From NCBI RefSeq assembly GCF_017745275.1, contig NZ_JAGHZS010000007.1, positions 626,751-690,750 of the forward strand: 64,000 nt of DNA. Direction: 5' to 3'. Both the position numbers and the translations under genes were made by a program. This document shows positions 42,392 through 52,473 of the stretch, piece after piece; within the stretch, counting starts at the first letter, position 1, and each line of letters opens with the position of its first letter. This DNA comes from Chitinophaga sp. GTDB taxonomy: Bacteria; Bacteroidota; Bacteroidia; Chitinophagales; Chitinophagaceae. A model generated the notes under the pieces. That model worked only from the letters and a program-made list of their open reading frames with translations. It had not been told where the DNA came from and ran no database searches.

Positions 42392-44641
42392 TTATATTTT
42401 AATCAGCCACACCTCGGTGACCCTTGAATGTTGGCGCCAGTTAAGGTGTTCTTCATCTATTGGATCCCAGGTAAGTACGAGAGTGCCGTTTTTAATCAAT
42501 GCCGCGGGAACTGCAAACTCCTTGCGTTCGCCGATGCCTTTATCATAGCGGCCGGGCGTTAATAATACGCCGTTGGCCCGCAGCAGGCATTCGCCGTAGC
42601 CGGTTACCTGTACAACATATTTAGCAGTGGAGTCGAGATGTTCGTAGCGCATGGCGGAAGGCCAGCGCAGGCTGATCATCCACGACATCCGTTTCCGGCT
42701 GCGGCCACTCTCCCACCAATCGAATCCCGGCGCATCGCTGCGGCGTATCAACGGATCGGTGTGTAAGTCCTCTGTACGCACTACGTGCGGCGACTTCCCA
42801 ATATTGCCCACGGCATCGTAAAAACTGCCGGGACCGGGGTTTTCCCAGCGGGCGATGGTATCCAGTGCTTTTCGTTGATCCGTTTCCGATAGTGTACGGA
42901 TATACTTGAATTTATCTTCCAGCCACCAGCGGTTATTCAATGGATGGTCGAGGAAATCCAGTACTGCACCTCTTTCAGGGCCGGCGGCTTTATATTTGGC
43001 GACGCTGGTTTGTAAAGCCACCGAGTTAAAAAGGTCGTCGCACAGGGCGATGATACGGTCATGCCAGTGGGGCATGATGATGCTATCGGCCTGTTGTAAT
43101 ATTTTTTCAGCGCGACCCATGGCATCGCCGCCCTCCAGCAGGGTACGATTGGCATCGGCTTCCAGGGCTGCTTCACGAATAGCGCGTTGTCTCGTATAGG
43201 CGTCATAGTAAGCCCGGAGCAGGCACATCTGCCAGCGCCAGTTACCTCCCAGTTCCGGATGTTGCTGTTCCAGCTTTTGCCACAGGGTAAGCGTGGCGGG
43301 TATACCGCCATTATCCGCGATGGGGCCTTCCCAGTTTTTTTCCAGCGCCAGTATACCGTCGGCGGCTTCTTCTGCGAAGGTGCTGCCAAAAAAGTAACGG
43401 CAATATTGAATGAGCATGTCTCTTACATTAGACTGGCTATTCCAGCCCAGCATGCTCCATTCCATTTTATTGAGATCGTCGTGCGCACCATCGGAGTAGC
43501 TGACAAAGCCGTCCATGGTGGGTGCAATAAAGCGATAGATAGCCGCGTAGTATAGCGGCTGCGGATTCACCGGCTCACGGCCAAGGGTATACGCAAATGC
43601 CGGATCCCACCAGGCCACGGGGTAATCGCAACGAACGGTGTGTGTGATATCCGGGTAGTGGCGGATAGGATACTTTGCAGGCAAGGCCGCCCGTGTGTCT
43701 TCCAGCGAAGGGCTGGAGGGACCTACAACGATCCCTCTTAACCACATTGGCTGATGTTGATGGATATAGGAATAAACGAACGCACACTGATCTGGGGTAT
43801 AGCCTTGCAGCGACAGCCAGATACGTGCTTTCGGATGATACTTTTTTAAGGCAACGGATAAATCTTCCAGCAACGGGATGACTTGTTGCGGTGGATTGTC
43901 ACCGGGATCGCCGCCGGGAAAGAATACGGCATCGAGGCGTGGCGCCTGCCGGAGCAGGGTATCAAATTGCAGCAGATAATGTTTTCTTTTATCAATGTCT
44001 TTCAGGTCAAACGTGGCGGGCGTCCAGACGGAGAAGTCCAGGTCATACTTTTTACAGAAACCGCTGATACGCAGGTTCATGTCCAGGGAAGGAAGGTGAA
44101 AATGGGGAGATGGTGGCATAAAGGGAATCGCCTCAATAGTATTGGCCCCAAAAATGGCGAGGTCACGGATGTATTGCTCGTATTGTTCCGCCGTCCATCC
44201 ATCGTACGAGTTAGCGAGATTACGATAGCCGATCTGGTGGCCGCGTATGGCCTTTTCAGGAACAGCGTCAATATCCCGTATATCCGCCAACGTTACCTGC
44301 TGCCGGTCGTATTGCACATTGCGGAGTATATAGCCCGCGCCATATAACAGCCCACGGGTACCATCGCCTTCTACTTTAATGATTTGCCTGTTTTTCTCAT
44401 AAACAGTATGGATATGATAAGATTCGGCAGCGCAGGGAATACTGGCAAATACAATCACCTGCCCTTTTCCAGGCATTTTGTCGGTGATTGGCCAGGTGAT
44501 GCCGGTACGGCGTTGTACTTCTTCCTGTAACACCTGGGCGGCCACCTGTTTATCTTTTGTAACAATTATTACCTGTGCCCTGGCGTAAACAGTACATAAA
44601 AGGGGAATAAAAAAAACTATAGCTAAAAATCCTTTCATCAT
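42392..44641 (-). CDS. GH20/GH67-like glycoside hydrolase, exported
   Basis: A 749-aa exported protein. After the signal peptide (1-22), residues about 23-130 form the alpha/beta N-domain seen in hexosaminidases and alpha-glucuronidases (AAQVLQEEVQRRTGITWPI, GTRGLLYGAGYILRNV). A TIM-barrel-like domain follows: KAIRGHQIGYRNLANSYDGWTAEQYEQYIRDLAIFGANTIEAIPFMP, LDAVFFPGGDPGDNPP and WLRGIVVGPSSPSLE. Acidic residues in the FPGGDPGDNP stretch are candidate catalytic groups, but the GH family is not certain. The C-terminal 250 residues are helical, then beta-sandwich. It is separated from SusD by hairpin B. Confidence 0.72.
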   Translation of the reverse strand: MMKGFLAIVFFIPLLCTVYARAQVIIVTKDKQVAAQVLQEEVQRRTGITWPITDKMPGKGQVIVFASIPCAAESYHIHTVYEKNRQIIKVEGDGTRGLLYGAGYILRNVQYDRQQVTLADIRDIDAVPEKAIRGHQIGYRNLANSYDGWTAEQYEQYIRDLAIFGANTIEAIPFMPPSPHFHLPSLDMNLRISGFCKKYDLDFSVWTPATFDLKDIDKRKHYLLQFDTLLRQAPRLDAVFFPGGDPGDNPPQQVIPLLEDLSVALKKYHPKARIWLSLQGYTPDQCAFVYSYIHQHQPMWLRGIVVGPSSPSLEDTRAALPAKYPIRHYPDITHTVRCDYPVAWWDPAFAYTLGREPVNPQPLYYAAIYRFIAPTMDGFVSYSDGAHDDLNKMEWSMLGWNSQSNVRDMLIQYCRYFFGSTFAEEAADGILALEKNWEGPIADNGGIPATLTLWQKLEQQHPELGGNWRWQMCLLRAYYDAYTRQRAIREAALEADANRTLLEGGDAMGRAEKILQQADSIIMPHWHDRIIALCDDLFNSVALQTSVAKYKAAGPERGAVLDFLDHPLNNRWWLEDKFKYIRTLSETDQRKALDTIARWENPGPGSFYDAVGNIGKSPHVVRTEDLHTDPLIRRSDAPGFDWWESGRSRKRMSWMISLRWPSAMRYEHLDSTAKYVVQVTGYGECLLRANGVLLTPGRYDKGIGERKEFAVPAALIKNGTLVLTWDPIDEEHLNWRQHSRVTEVWLIKI

Positions 44642-44685
44642 GTCATTTGAATCGGCTTAACAAAAAAGGAATAGCAGGACAAGAA

Positions 44686-44789
44686 AGCTCTTAGCAGCTA
44701 GCTTTTAGCTTTTAGTAAATGCAGCGAAGGTCAGCATAATATATACTTCGCTGCATTTACTAAAAGCTAAAAGCTAATGGCTAACAGCT
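44686..44789. repeat. Heptad-arm hairpin B
   Basis: A perfect 31-bp stem (44699-44729 with 44746-44776), extended imperfectly to 44686 and 44789, shares its arms with hairpins A and C: TTTTAGC heptads plus AAATGCAGCGAAG. The right end overlaps the SusD stop codon. It lies between codirectional genes, so it may partly terminate susCD transcripts and lower expression of the enzymes downstream. Confidence 0.8.
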
Positions 44790-46266
44790 ATTTTAAATAC
44801 CACATAAGAGTAGTTTGGTTATCGGCGCCAAATACAGCAACGGCTTTTTGGTATTCGGCTTCGTTAGTATCACGTTCACCGGTTGGATAAACATAGCGTT
44901 TAGGCAACACCGATGTAGAGGACAACGGCCCCAGGACAAATTTTGGGAAACCGGTACGACGGTTGTCGAACCAGGCCTCTGCTCCTTTCAGGAAGCCGGC
45001 AATCCATTTCTGGCCGATCAGCTGCTCCAGCGTGTTGTTATATTTTACCAGTGGCTGATCAAAATAATGCGCATCAATAGCCGTCTGTTCTACGCCATAA
45101 AACTTCATGTTGGCGTGAATACCATCGTAATACAAGCTTTCGGCTGTTTTACCGGGTACCGTTACTTTCCCTGCCTGTACACATTCCGCGAGAATGAAGC
45201 ATACTTCTGCGTAGGTAAGCATGCTGGCCTTCAGCATCGCCGCATTGGTTTTACTGAACAATGAGGATAAACGGGAAATATGAGTTTTACCACCGTTATA
45301 GTCATACGGCGCGGGAATAGCATTAGGAACACCTACATAAGTATTTGGGTCTACTTTCCATCCGTTGGCAGAATCCACCGGCGCAATCCATACCGCTAAA
45401 CGAGGATCATTACGTTGCAGCAATGCATCTACAATTTCCTTACTGGGCTTCCGTTTATCAAATTCGTCTGCTGAACTTCCCTGTGGACTGCCAGGCCAGC
45501 TATTGGCGCTTACCGTACCCTGATAAATAATTTCTGCATTATCTGCATTGCTTTCAAAGATGGGATACTTCGTTTTGTCGTTCAGGATCTCCTGCATTTC
45601 TGTAAAGGCAGGCGAATAGTTTTTATAAATACGGAGCAGCATCCGAAGGCGCAGGGAGTTGGCAAATTTTCGCCATTGTAAAGGCACACCACCGTATAGT
45701 ACATCCGCTTTAGGATCAATACTACCCGGCGGATTTGACAGGTCGTTATTGGCCTCTTTCAGCGTTTGTAATAAAGCAGGATATACTGTTTGCTGTTGAT
45801 CATATTTTGGATGAATAAGCCTGTCTTGTTTCAGGCGCAGCGCATCTGTATATGGTATATCACCGAAGAGGTCGGAGATATAGGCAAAATTAAAAGCTGC
45901 CATGACCTTACCTATCGCGAGATATTGAGGCATATTCAATTTAGTAGCAAGGGCCATCATCTCCTGGTTAGCAGAGAGTCTTCCGTAGTAGTCGTCCCAG
46001 CTTTGCGGTCCCCAGTCGAATTTATCATTTCCCTCATTGCGTACCATTGTAATATAACGGCCGGCAGAAGCGGGTTTATCGAAGTACGCTTCCTTCTGAT
46101 AACCATACGCAGTATTAATGATCACGTTAGACATCAGGAATTCCGGGCTGATCACTTCTGATTCATTGGGATTGGTATTGATCTCCTCAAATCCCTTTCT
46201 GCAGGATGCCAGCAGCAAGCTGAGTCCCAGTACATAATATTTAAAAGGTATGCGTTGCATAACCAT
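44788..46266 (-). CDS. SusD/RagB-like nutrient-binding lipoprotein
   Basis: A 492-aa outer membrane lipoprotein partner of the SusC-like transporter. A lipobox (LLLASC) precedes EEINTNPNESEVISPEFLMSNVI, a signature of the SusD-like_2 subfamily. Helical TPR-like segments and a C-terminal WIAGFLKGAEAWFDNRRTGFP follow, typical of the family. It captures the substrate at the cell surface and delivers it to SusC. The start could be Met1 or Met3 (46266 or 46260). It lies 12 bp downstream of the SusC gene. Confidence 0.93.
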   Translation of the reverse strand: MVMQRIPFKYYVLGLSLLLASCRKGFEEINTNPNESEVISPEFLMSNVIINTAYGYQKEAYFDKPASAGRYITMVRNEGNDKFDWGPQSWDDYYGRLSANQEMMALATKLNMPQYLAIGKVMAAFNFAYISDLFGDIPYTDALRLKQDRLIHPKYDQQQTVYPALLQTLKEANNDLSNPPGSIDPKADVLYGGVPLQWRKFANSLRLRMLLRIYKNYSPAFTEMQEILNDKTKYPIFESNADNAEIIYQGTVSANSWPGSPQGSSADEFDKRKPSKEIVDALLQRNDPRLAVWIAPVDSANGWKVDPNTYVGVPNAIPAPYDYNGGKTHISRLSSLFSKTNAAMLKASMLTYAEVCFILAECVQAGKVTVPGKTAESLYYDGIHANMKFYGVEQTAIDAHYFDQPLVKYNNTLEQLIGQKWIAGFLKGAEAWFDNRRTGFPKFVLGPLSSTSVLPKRYVYPTGERDTNEAEYQKAVAVFGADNQTTLMWYLK

Positions 46267-46278
46267 ACAATTTTTGGT

Positions 46279-49200
46279 TTAGAAATTGAAACCTATTTTA
46301 GCACCAAAAGAACGGGTATAAGGCAGCCCCCAGCTGGCAACACCCGGCGAGAAGCTACCATTGGTGAGGGTCATGGCTGTTTCAGGATCATATCCGGATT
46401 CAGCCGCCGTCCAGGTAAAGAGATTGCGTGCGATCAATGAAATAGTCAGATTATTCAATGGTGCTTTACCTAACATTTTCTTTGGAAAAGCGTAGGTCAG
46501 CGAAGCTTCCCGCAATTTCACATAGCTGGCATCGAAAGTAGAGCGGCCAGGGAAGTCCCAATAGTATTCGCCATAGTAATTTTCCGGATCGGTCACTACA
46601 TCATTGAGTTTGTATTTTCCGTTGCCATCGCTCACATATCCAAAGAGGATCATGCCATCGTTACGTTTGTTTCCATCAGCGTCTGTCCATGCCAGACCAC
46701 CTGTTTTCGGATCACGGCCTGGTACTGTAGTTAATGTACGGCCATCACTCAGGAGGTTCTTTGCCACGTAAGAAAAGAACTGTCCTCCCTGACGCCAGTC
46801 GATCAGTACATTCAGTGTAAAGCCTTTGTAAGTAAATGAGTTGCTGATTCCCAGCATAAAGTCAGGGTTATAGTTACCTATCTTTACATAATCATTCACT
46901 TTCTGATAGCCTCCCTCATCGCTCAGTAAAGGCTGCCCTTTAAATTCACCATCAGGTACGGTTAGCCATGTCTGTGCATACATATCTCCCATTTCTGTAC
47001 CTTCCTTTACCAGGAAGCGAACGCCTTCTGCACCACCCAGCATATAATTGGTAAGGCCTTCTTTGAGTTCAATTATTTTGTTACGGTTACGGGTATAGTT
47101 TAATTGCAGGTCCCAACGGAATGGCCCAGCCACCGGGGTAGCATTTAAGCCAATTTCAATACCCCTGTTCTGAACTTTACCTGCATTTGTAATCATACTG
47201 GAATAGCCGGTAGCTTTGGTAACGGGGATATTAATAATCTGGTTACGGTTAACGGTATTATAGTAAGTAAAGTCAAGCCCTAAACGTCCTTTCAGGAAAC
47301 GCAGGTCGGCGCCAAATTCATGTGAGGTGGCGATCAATGGCTTCAACTCGTTATTTTTCAGTATGTCGCTGATGTTAGCTTGTTTCACATCTCCCCAATC
47401 CTGCCCAAAGTTAAAGGTATTGAACAGCTGGTAAGGATCTGTATCTCCTCCCACCTGCGCCCAGTTGATCCGGAGCTTAGCAAAAGATAATACATCTGAT
47501 TTGAGTGCCAACATATCTGACACAATCAGGCTTAATGAAGCGGATGGATAGAAATAGGAGTTATTCGCCATAGGTAGTGTACTGGACCAGTCGTTGCGTG
47601 CAGTAAGATCCAGGAACGCATAGTTCCGGAAACTCACCTGTCCCATACCATACACACTGTTGATCCTTCGATTGGACCTATAAGAGTTGTTTACGACTGT
47701 ACCTGCTTTCGCATTGGCAATGGTATATAGTTGAGGAATCACAAGCGCTTCAGATTTCTGGGAAGAACCTTTTCCAAATTGGTTCATGCGATTAGCACCA
47801 CCAGATACAGAAACAAAGAAATCTTTGTTGATATTCTTTTTATAGCTCAACAGGAAGTCTGTGTTCTGCTCACGGAAGTATTCTGTTTCCAAAGCATAAG
47901 CACCTGTCTTATTCTTCACTGCGCTAAAAGGACGTTTACTTTCACGGGTTTCAGAATAAAGATCCATACCTGTACGTACCATGAGTGACAATTCTTTTGT
48001 GAATTGGAAATCAATCTGCACGTTACCAGTCATACGATCACGATCAAATCCGTTAATGAATTCATACGCCACCAGGTAAGGATTATCAGTAGACCCCGGC
48101 ACATGAGAAAACTGTTGCAGTCCTTCTCTGCCAGGCAGCCAGTAGTTACGCAGTTGCCTGATATCTACGTTTGGCGTAGTGGTATATACAATATTACTGA
48201 CACTGCCCCGGTTAAATGTAGGACGATTGTCGCTGACATTTTTCGTATAGCCAACATTGGTGCTCACCTTGATATTCGGCTTGAGATTGTAGGCTGCAGC
48301 CAGGTTCAGGGTATTCCTTTTTAAGTCTGTGTTTGGAATAATACCTTCATTTTTCAGGTTGGTGAAAGACAGGCGGAAGCTACCATCTTTGTTATTACCG
48401 GTAACGGCAATGTTATTGGTAAAAGTAGATCCTGTACGGAAGAAATCCTTATGGCGATTCGGATAAGATACCCAGTCTGTCGGAATAGGCTGTCCATTGG
48501 CATCCTTAGGGCTGTTCCACTGTACATGTTTGGTGCCGACATCCAGTCGTGGTCCCCAACTGGCGTCAGAAATAGTTTCATCAGATCCTTCCCGGTCGCC
48601 GGAACCGAATTCATTCTGGAACTTGGGAAACAACCAGGGTTGGTCGAACATCGCACTGGAGTTCACAGAAACACCGAGACCTTTCGTAAGCCCTGAGCCT
48701 GATTTACTGGTGATCAGTATCACCCCGTTAATGGCACGGGAGCCGTACAAGGCAGATGCACTGGCGCCCTTCAGCACTGTAATACTGGCAATATCATCCG
48801 GGTTAATATCTGCTATGGTGCTGCCGTAATCCACCACTACCTGTCCTACGGTTTGTTTGGGAGCGCGCACACCGGAAGAAATCGGAATGCCATCTAGTAC
48901 ATACAAAGGTTGGTTATAACCCTGGAAACCGCTTTGACCACGGATGGTTACGAGGGCAGTACCAGCAGGATCAGAACTCGTCGCTCTTACATTCACCCCT
49001 GCTACTTTACCTGATAACGCATTGGCTACATTCACTTCTTTTACGGTACTTACCTGATCACCTTTAATCGTGGCAATAGAATAACCCAATGCTTTCTCCT
49101 GGCGCTTAATACCCAGTGCGGTTACTACCACATCATCGAGGCTGCGTACGTCGGGTACCAAATGTACCTGTATGTTGCCATTCCCGGCCTTCTGCTCCTG

Positions 49201-49746
49201 TGCTACATAGCCTACAAAGCGGAACGACAGCACCGCGTTGGCATCAGCCACGCGAAGGGTGAAGTGTCCGTCTGCATCGGTGATCGTACCGTTAGTCGTT
49301 CCTTTTTCATGCACGGTTACACCCGGTAATGGCGTACCTTTTTGATCAGTGACGGTACCTTTCACCTGTACGTCTGCCGCCGCTGCAATAGCTTTGGTGG
49401 CGGTAGTGGCGCGGATCGCGTAATCGTGTTCACTGAGTTTTACTGCCTGCAATCCCAATGGCGTGAGCATTTTGGCGAGTTGCACATCGAGATTTTCAGC
49501 GTTTAGCCGTCCAGGTTTGGTGGTCACAAATTTGTTGGCCACCTGTGCAGGTGAGTAGTTGAAGCTGACCATCAGCCTGGTTTCCAGGTCGGTCAGCATT
49601 TGGCGTAGGGAGATGGAACCTGCTTCCCCTGAAGAGTTTCCGCTACTTACCATTAACTGCTGCGCATTGGTGTGGGTGCCCAGTGTTAACAATAACAGCA
49701 GCATGGCGCTCCATGGAGCATAAAGCTTCGTAAAGCTCTTTTGCAT
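46279..49746 (-). CDS. SusC/RagA TonB-linked outer membrane transporter
   Basis: A 1155-aa TonB-dependent transporter. In order: signal peptide (about 1-29), an STN domain (about 48-115, LRQMLTDLETRLMVSFNYSP), a CarboxypepD_reg-like beta-sandwich (about 125-210, VKGTVTDQKGTPLPGVTVHEKGTTNGTITDADGHFTL), the plug (SALSGKVAGVNVR, PLYVLDGIPI, ASALYGSRAINGVILITSKSG), and the 22-stranded barrel to a terminal Phe. The STN domain implies signal transduction to the upstream FecR/ECF pair. With SusD it imports an oligosaccharide or similar ligand. Confidence 0.96.
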   Translation of the reverse strand: MQKSFTKLYAPWSAMLLLLLTLGTHTNAQQLMVSSGNSSGEAGSISLRQMLTDLETRLMVSFNYSPAQVANKFVTTKPGRLNAENLDVQLAKMLTPLGLQAVKLSEHDYAIRATTATKAIAAAADVQVKGTVTDQKGTPLPGVTVHEKGTTNGTITDADGHFTLRVADANAVLSFRFVGYVAQEQKAGNGNIQVHLVPDVRSLDDVVVTALGIKRQEKALGYSIATIKGDQVSTVKEVNVANALSGKVAGVNVRATSSDPAGTALVTIRGQSGFQGYNQPLYVLDGIPISSGVRAPKQTVGQVVVDYGSTIADINPDDIASITVLKGASASALYGSRAINGVILITSKSGSGLTKGLGVSVNSSAMFDQPWLFPKFQNEFGSGDREGSDETISDASWGPRLDVGTKHVQWNSPKDANGQPIPTDWVSYPNRHKDFFRTGSTFTNNIAVTGNNKDGSFRLSFTNLKNEGIIPNTDLKRNTLNLAAAYNLKPNIKVSTNVGYTKNVSDNRPTFNRGSVSNIVYTTTPNVDIRQLRNYWLPGREGLQQFSHVPGSTDNPYLVAYEFINGFDRDRMTGNVQIDFQFTKELSLMVRTGMDLYSETRESKRPFSAVKNKTGAYALETEYFREQNTDFLLSYKKNINKDFFVSVSGGANRMNQFGKGSSQKSEALVIPQLYTIANAKAGTVVNNSYRSNRRINSVYGMGQVSFRNYAFLDLTARNDWSSTLPMANNSYFYPSASLSLIVSDMLALKSDVLSFAKLRINWAQVGGDTDPYQLFNTFNFGQDWGDVKQANISDILKNNELKPLIATSHEFGADLRFLKGRLGLDFTYYNTVNRNQIINIPVTKATGYSSMITNAGKVQNRGIEIGLNATPVAGPFRWDLQLNYTRNRNKIIELKEGLTNYMLGGAEGVRFLVKEGTEMGDMYAQTWLTVPDGEFKGQPLLSDEGGYQKVNDYVKIGNYNPDFMLGISNSFTYKGFTLNVLIDWRQGGQFFSYVAKNLLSDGRTLTTVPGRDPKTGGLAWTDADGNKRNDGMILFGYVSDGNGKYKLNDVVTDPENYYGEYYWDFPGRSTFDASYVKLREASLTYAFPKKMLGKAPLNNLTISLIARNLFTWTAAESGYDPETAMTLTNGSFSPGVASWGLPYTRSFGAKIGFNF

Positions 49747-49766
49747 AACTGTAAATTTTAAGATCC

Positions 49767-50753
49767 TTATTCAAAAATGATAACTGAATTGTGCTGTGTC
49801 ATTTTCAGCTGATGCACAGTGGTCATTGCTTTCAGCAGCAAGGCAGGATCAGCAGCAGGACCTGAACCGGTAAAGAGCAGGCCTTCCATCCTCTTATTCC
49901 TAAACTCAATATGATACCCATATATATCCGATAACTGCTGGGCTACATTCAGCAGTGTTTCTTCATGGAACACCAACCGGTGTTGTTTCCAGGCGGTTAG
50001 TTGTGCGGCATTACCTGTTAATCGTTGAGAAGTACCGGATGCAAACAGCATCATGTCTCCCGGCTTCATCTGTAAACTATCATTTACTACGATCTTCCCT
50101 TCTTCTAATAATACCATCACTTTGTTGTGACGATGATATACATTAAAGGCCGTTCCTTTTACTTCGATGGTGACCGCCGGCATCATCACCCTAAACTTAG
50201 GATGCAGTCCTGCAGGCGATTTAGAGACATTAAAATAGGCTTCGCCCTGTAGTGCTACTGTTCTTATTTTATCCTGCTCCCATTTGGCGGGATACGCTAC
50301 CGTCGAGTTGGCGTTGAGTTGTACCACGGAACCATCCGGCAGATGTATGATTTTGGTTTCACCGAAACCTGTTTGTACGATTATTTTTTGCGGTGTAGTA
50401 TGACTGGTCCGATACCAGGTAATCGCCAGCAAAGTGAGTGTGGCAGCGGCGATAGAGGCGCCCAGGGTATAGAGCCATCTTCTGCGCGATGGTCCGTTAT
50501 TTTTTTTAACGGCGGCATCATTCAGTAGCTCATCTACCTGGTACTTGACAGCGGCCATCTCCTCTGTACTTATTTCGTTGGTCCGGAACCGTAGTGCCAG
50601 CACCATGGCGCGTGCTTCCTGCAATACAGGTTCCTGTTCAGGATGTGCGGCCTGCCACTGTATCCAGAAGGCGGCATTTGTATTTTCCAGTACCCATGCC
50701 CGGAAGTCGGCATCTGCAGCAAAATCTGCTGCATCGTATCCACCATAGTTCAT
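49767..50753 (-). CDS. FecR family anti-sigma factor
   Basis: A 328-aa single-pass inner membrane regulator. The N-terminal cytoplasmic domain (about 1-85) binds the sigma factor. One TM helix lies at about 90-110 (WLYTLGASIAAATLTLLAITW). The periplasmic FecR domain follows with QTGFGETKIIHLPDGSVVQLNANSTVAYP and the FKVRM/VEVKGTAFNVY strand, then a C-terminal STN-like domain that contacts the SusC STN. It passes ligand occupancy of SusC to the ECF sigma factor. It lies 20 bp before the SusC gene. Confidence 0.95.
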   Translation of the reverse strand: MNYGGYDAADFAADADFRAWVLENTNAAFWIQWQAAHPEQEPVLQEARAMVLALRFRTNEISTEEMAAVKYQVDELLNDAAVKKNNGPSRRRWLYTLGASIAAATLTLLAITWYRTSHTTPQKIIVQTGFGETKIIHLPDGSVVQLNANSTVAYPAKWEQDKIRTVALQGEAYFNVSKSPAGLHPKFRVMMPAVTIEVKGTAFNVYHRHNKVMVLLEEGKIVVNDSLQMKPGDMMLFASGTSQRLTGNAAQLTAWKQHRLVFHEETLLNVAQQLSDIYGYHIEFRNKRMEGLLFTGSGPAADPALLLKAMTTVHQLKMTQHNSVIIFE

Positions 50754-50834
50754 AAAAAAGTACCTTGTACTTATAGTAGAGACAGGAACCGGGAAAATAC
50801 CCTCAGGAAAATCAGACTTTTTTTAAATTATTTT

Positions 50835-51431
50835 TTAGCGGAGCATTAAAGCCGATTCATTAGGCGCCAGCAACTCTTTTAGTTCAGCGATAGCACGATA
50901 TATTAAGGTACGGGCATATTTTACTTCTTTCAACCCCATAATCTCTGCAATTTCTTCGTAGGTAAGGTTTTCGTAAAAGCGGAGGTATACCGCTTCTTTC
51001 TGGCGGAGGGTGAGCGCGTGCAGTTTTTGCTGTAAGAGGCGTGCAGCGTGTTCGTTGTGTTGGCGATTGATTAAAATACTTTCAGGCGACAGCTCCAGGT
51101 CGAAAAGGGAGGCTGCCTGTTCGTCCGGCATGCCGGTTATTTTGGCCGACTTACCAAGATAACGGAACAACTTTCTCCTGGCGGCAACCAACAAGTAACT
51201 TTTCAGGTTCACCGGCGCCGACAGGCCGGCACGTTGCAGGAATAACTGTGAGAAGAAGTCCTGCAACATGTCTTTTACCAGGCTACGATCCGTGGTAAAC
51301 CGGATACAGTACCGGAATAACAGCGGAAAATAACGGCGGTATATTTCCCCGAAAGCATCTCTATCCCCGTCACAAAGCCGGCGCCACAGGAACATCTCAT
51401 CTTGCTGCGAATTATAAAGGCTGGTTGACAT
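50835..51431 (-). CDS. ECF-type RNA polymerase sigma factor
   Basis: A 198-aa sigma-70 family factor. Region 2 is visible as DAFGEIYRRYFPLLFRYCIRFTTDRSLVKDMLQDFFSQLFLQR. Region 4 is ALTLRQKEAVYLRFYENLTYEEIAEIMGLKEVKYARTLIYRAIAELKELL. It should direct transcription of the SusCD operon when released by the FecR-type protein encoded 81 bp downstream. The ECF/FecR/SusC order is standard for Bacteroidota glycan loci. Confidence 0.95.
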   Translation of the reverse strand: MSTSLYNSQQDEMFLWRRLCDGDRDAFGEIYRRYFPLLFRYCIRFTTDRSLVKDMLQDFFSQLFLQRAGLSAPVNLKSYLLVAARRKLFRYLGKSAKITGMPDEQAASLFDLELSPESILINRQHNEHAARLLQQKLHALTLRQKEAVYLRFYENLTYEEIAEIMGLKEVKYARTLIYRAIAELKELLAPNESALMLR

Positions 51432-51517
51432 CTATTATGTGAATTAGGAACAAGATTTCTCTAAACTACACATTGGCCGGTTGCCATCATAATTTCCTGC
51501 CTGAAAATAACAACGAT

Positions 51518-52462
51518 TTAATGTGCCGACAAAGTACCGGTAGCTACCTCTTTGATCTGTAACCGGTCGCACCACCCCTTGAAATCACGATAAATCTGTT
51601 GTAAAGTCGTCTTCTGTTCTGGTGTTAGCTCCAGTGCGTGCGCGCGACTGATAGTCCGCACCGGCAGTCCCCGCTGCTGCAGGAAATACTTGGCACTCAA
51701 CGGGTAAGCCATATGGATCAGCGGATCTACCCTTTGCAGCTCCGATTGTATCCATTCTACTTCTGTTTGCTTACTTTCATCGTTTACATGATTACATAAC
51801 CAGACCAATATCTCAGGATAAAAATTTCCGGAAATGGAAGACATCCCCGCAGCACCCATTTTCATAGAGGCGACACCGTTAGGAGTGTGCGCATCGTAAA
51901 ACTCCAGCCTGCTCCCGGCTGTCACGGCCAGCTTTGCGCGTACATTCTCTACATTACAGGACGTGTCTTTATGATAAATCAGCCGGTTGGTGGCCAGTAA
52001 GGTACCTAAAATTTCCGGACTAATCACTCTTTTATATGGCGCCGGACATTCATATAATCCCAGCGGAATACTACCGGTCAGCGAAAACAATTGCTCAAAT
52101 CTTTGCAGCAGCACTTCATCTGATTCATCGATATTGGCAAAGTGGCCGGTAATCATGATCACAGAGTCTACGCCGGTATCGTACATTTTTTGCGTGAACA
52201 GTGCCTTATCAGGGATGGTTAGCCCAAAGGACCCGGTAGCCACTACCGGCACGCGACCATTGACATAACGCACCACATGACGTGTCAGCTCCAGGCGCTC
52301 ATCTTCACTGATACTGTACATTTCAGAAGAAAGACAATTGGCAAAAAAGCCTTTCACCCCGGCTTCCAGGTAAAAATCAATCAGCTGTTCTATCATATCA
52401 TGATCTATCTGTGCTTTCAGATTAAACGGCGTGATCATCACCGGAACAAATTTCTTTTGCAT
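51518..52462 (-). CDS. DapA/NanA-family class I aldolase
   Basis: A 314-aa TIM-barrel lyase of the dihydrodipicolinate synthase / N-acetylneuraminate lyase family. VMITPFNLKAQIDHDMIEQLIDFYLEAGVKGFFANCLSSEMYSIS is the family N-terminus. The Tyr in YECPAPYKR and the Schiff-base Lys in YHKDTSC are present. The usual G-T-T/S-G-E turn is replaced by ANCLSSE, so it is unlikely to be housekeeping DapA. It probably cleaves a 2-keto-3-deoxy sugar acid or a sialic-acid-like compound. Its operon partner is the sodium:solute symporter 11 bp upstream. Confidence 0.88.
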   Translation of the reverse strand: MQKKFVPVMITPFNLKAQIDHDMIEQLIDFYLEAGVKGFFANCLSSEMYSISEDERLELTRHVVRYVNGRVPVVATGSFGLTIPDKALFTQKMYDTGVDSVIMITGHFANIDESDEVLLQRFEQLFSLTGSIPLGLYECPAPYKRVISPEILGTLLATNRLIYHKDTSCNVENVRAKLAVTAGSRLEFYDAHTPNGVASMKMGAAGMSSISGNFYPEILVWLCNHVNDESKQTEVEWIQSELQRVDPLIHMAYPLSAKYFLQQRGLPVRTISRAHALELTPEQKTTLQQIYRDFKGWCDRLQIKEVATGTLSAH

Positions 52463-52473
52463 AACAAACAGGT

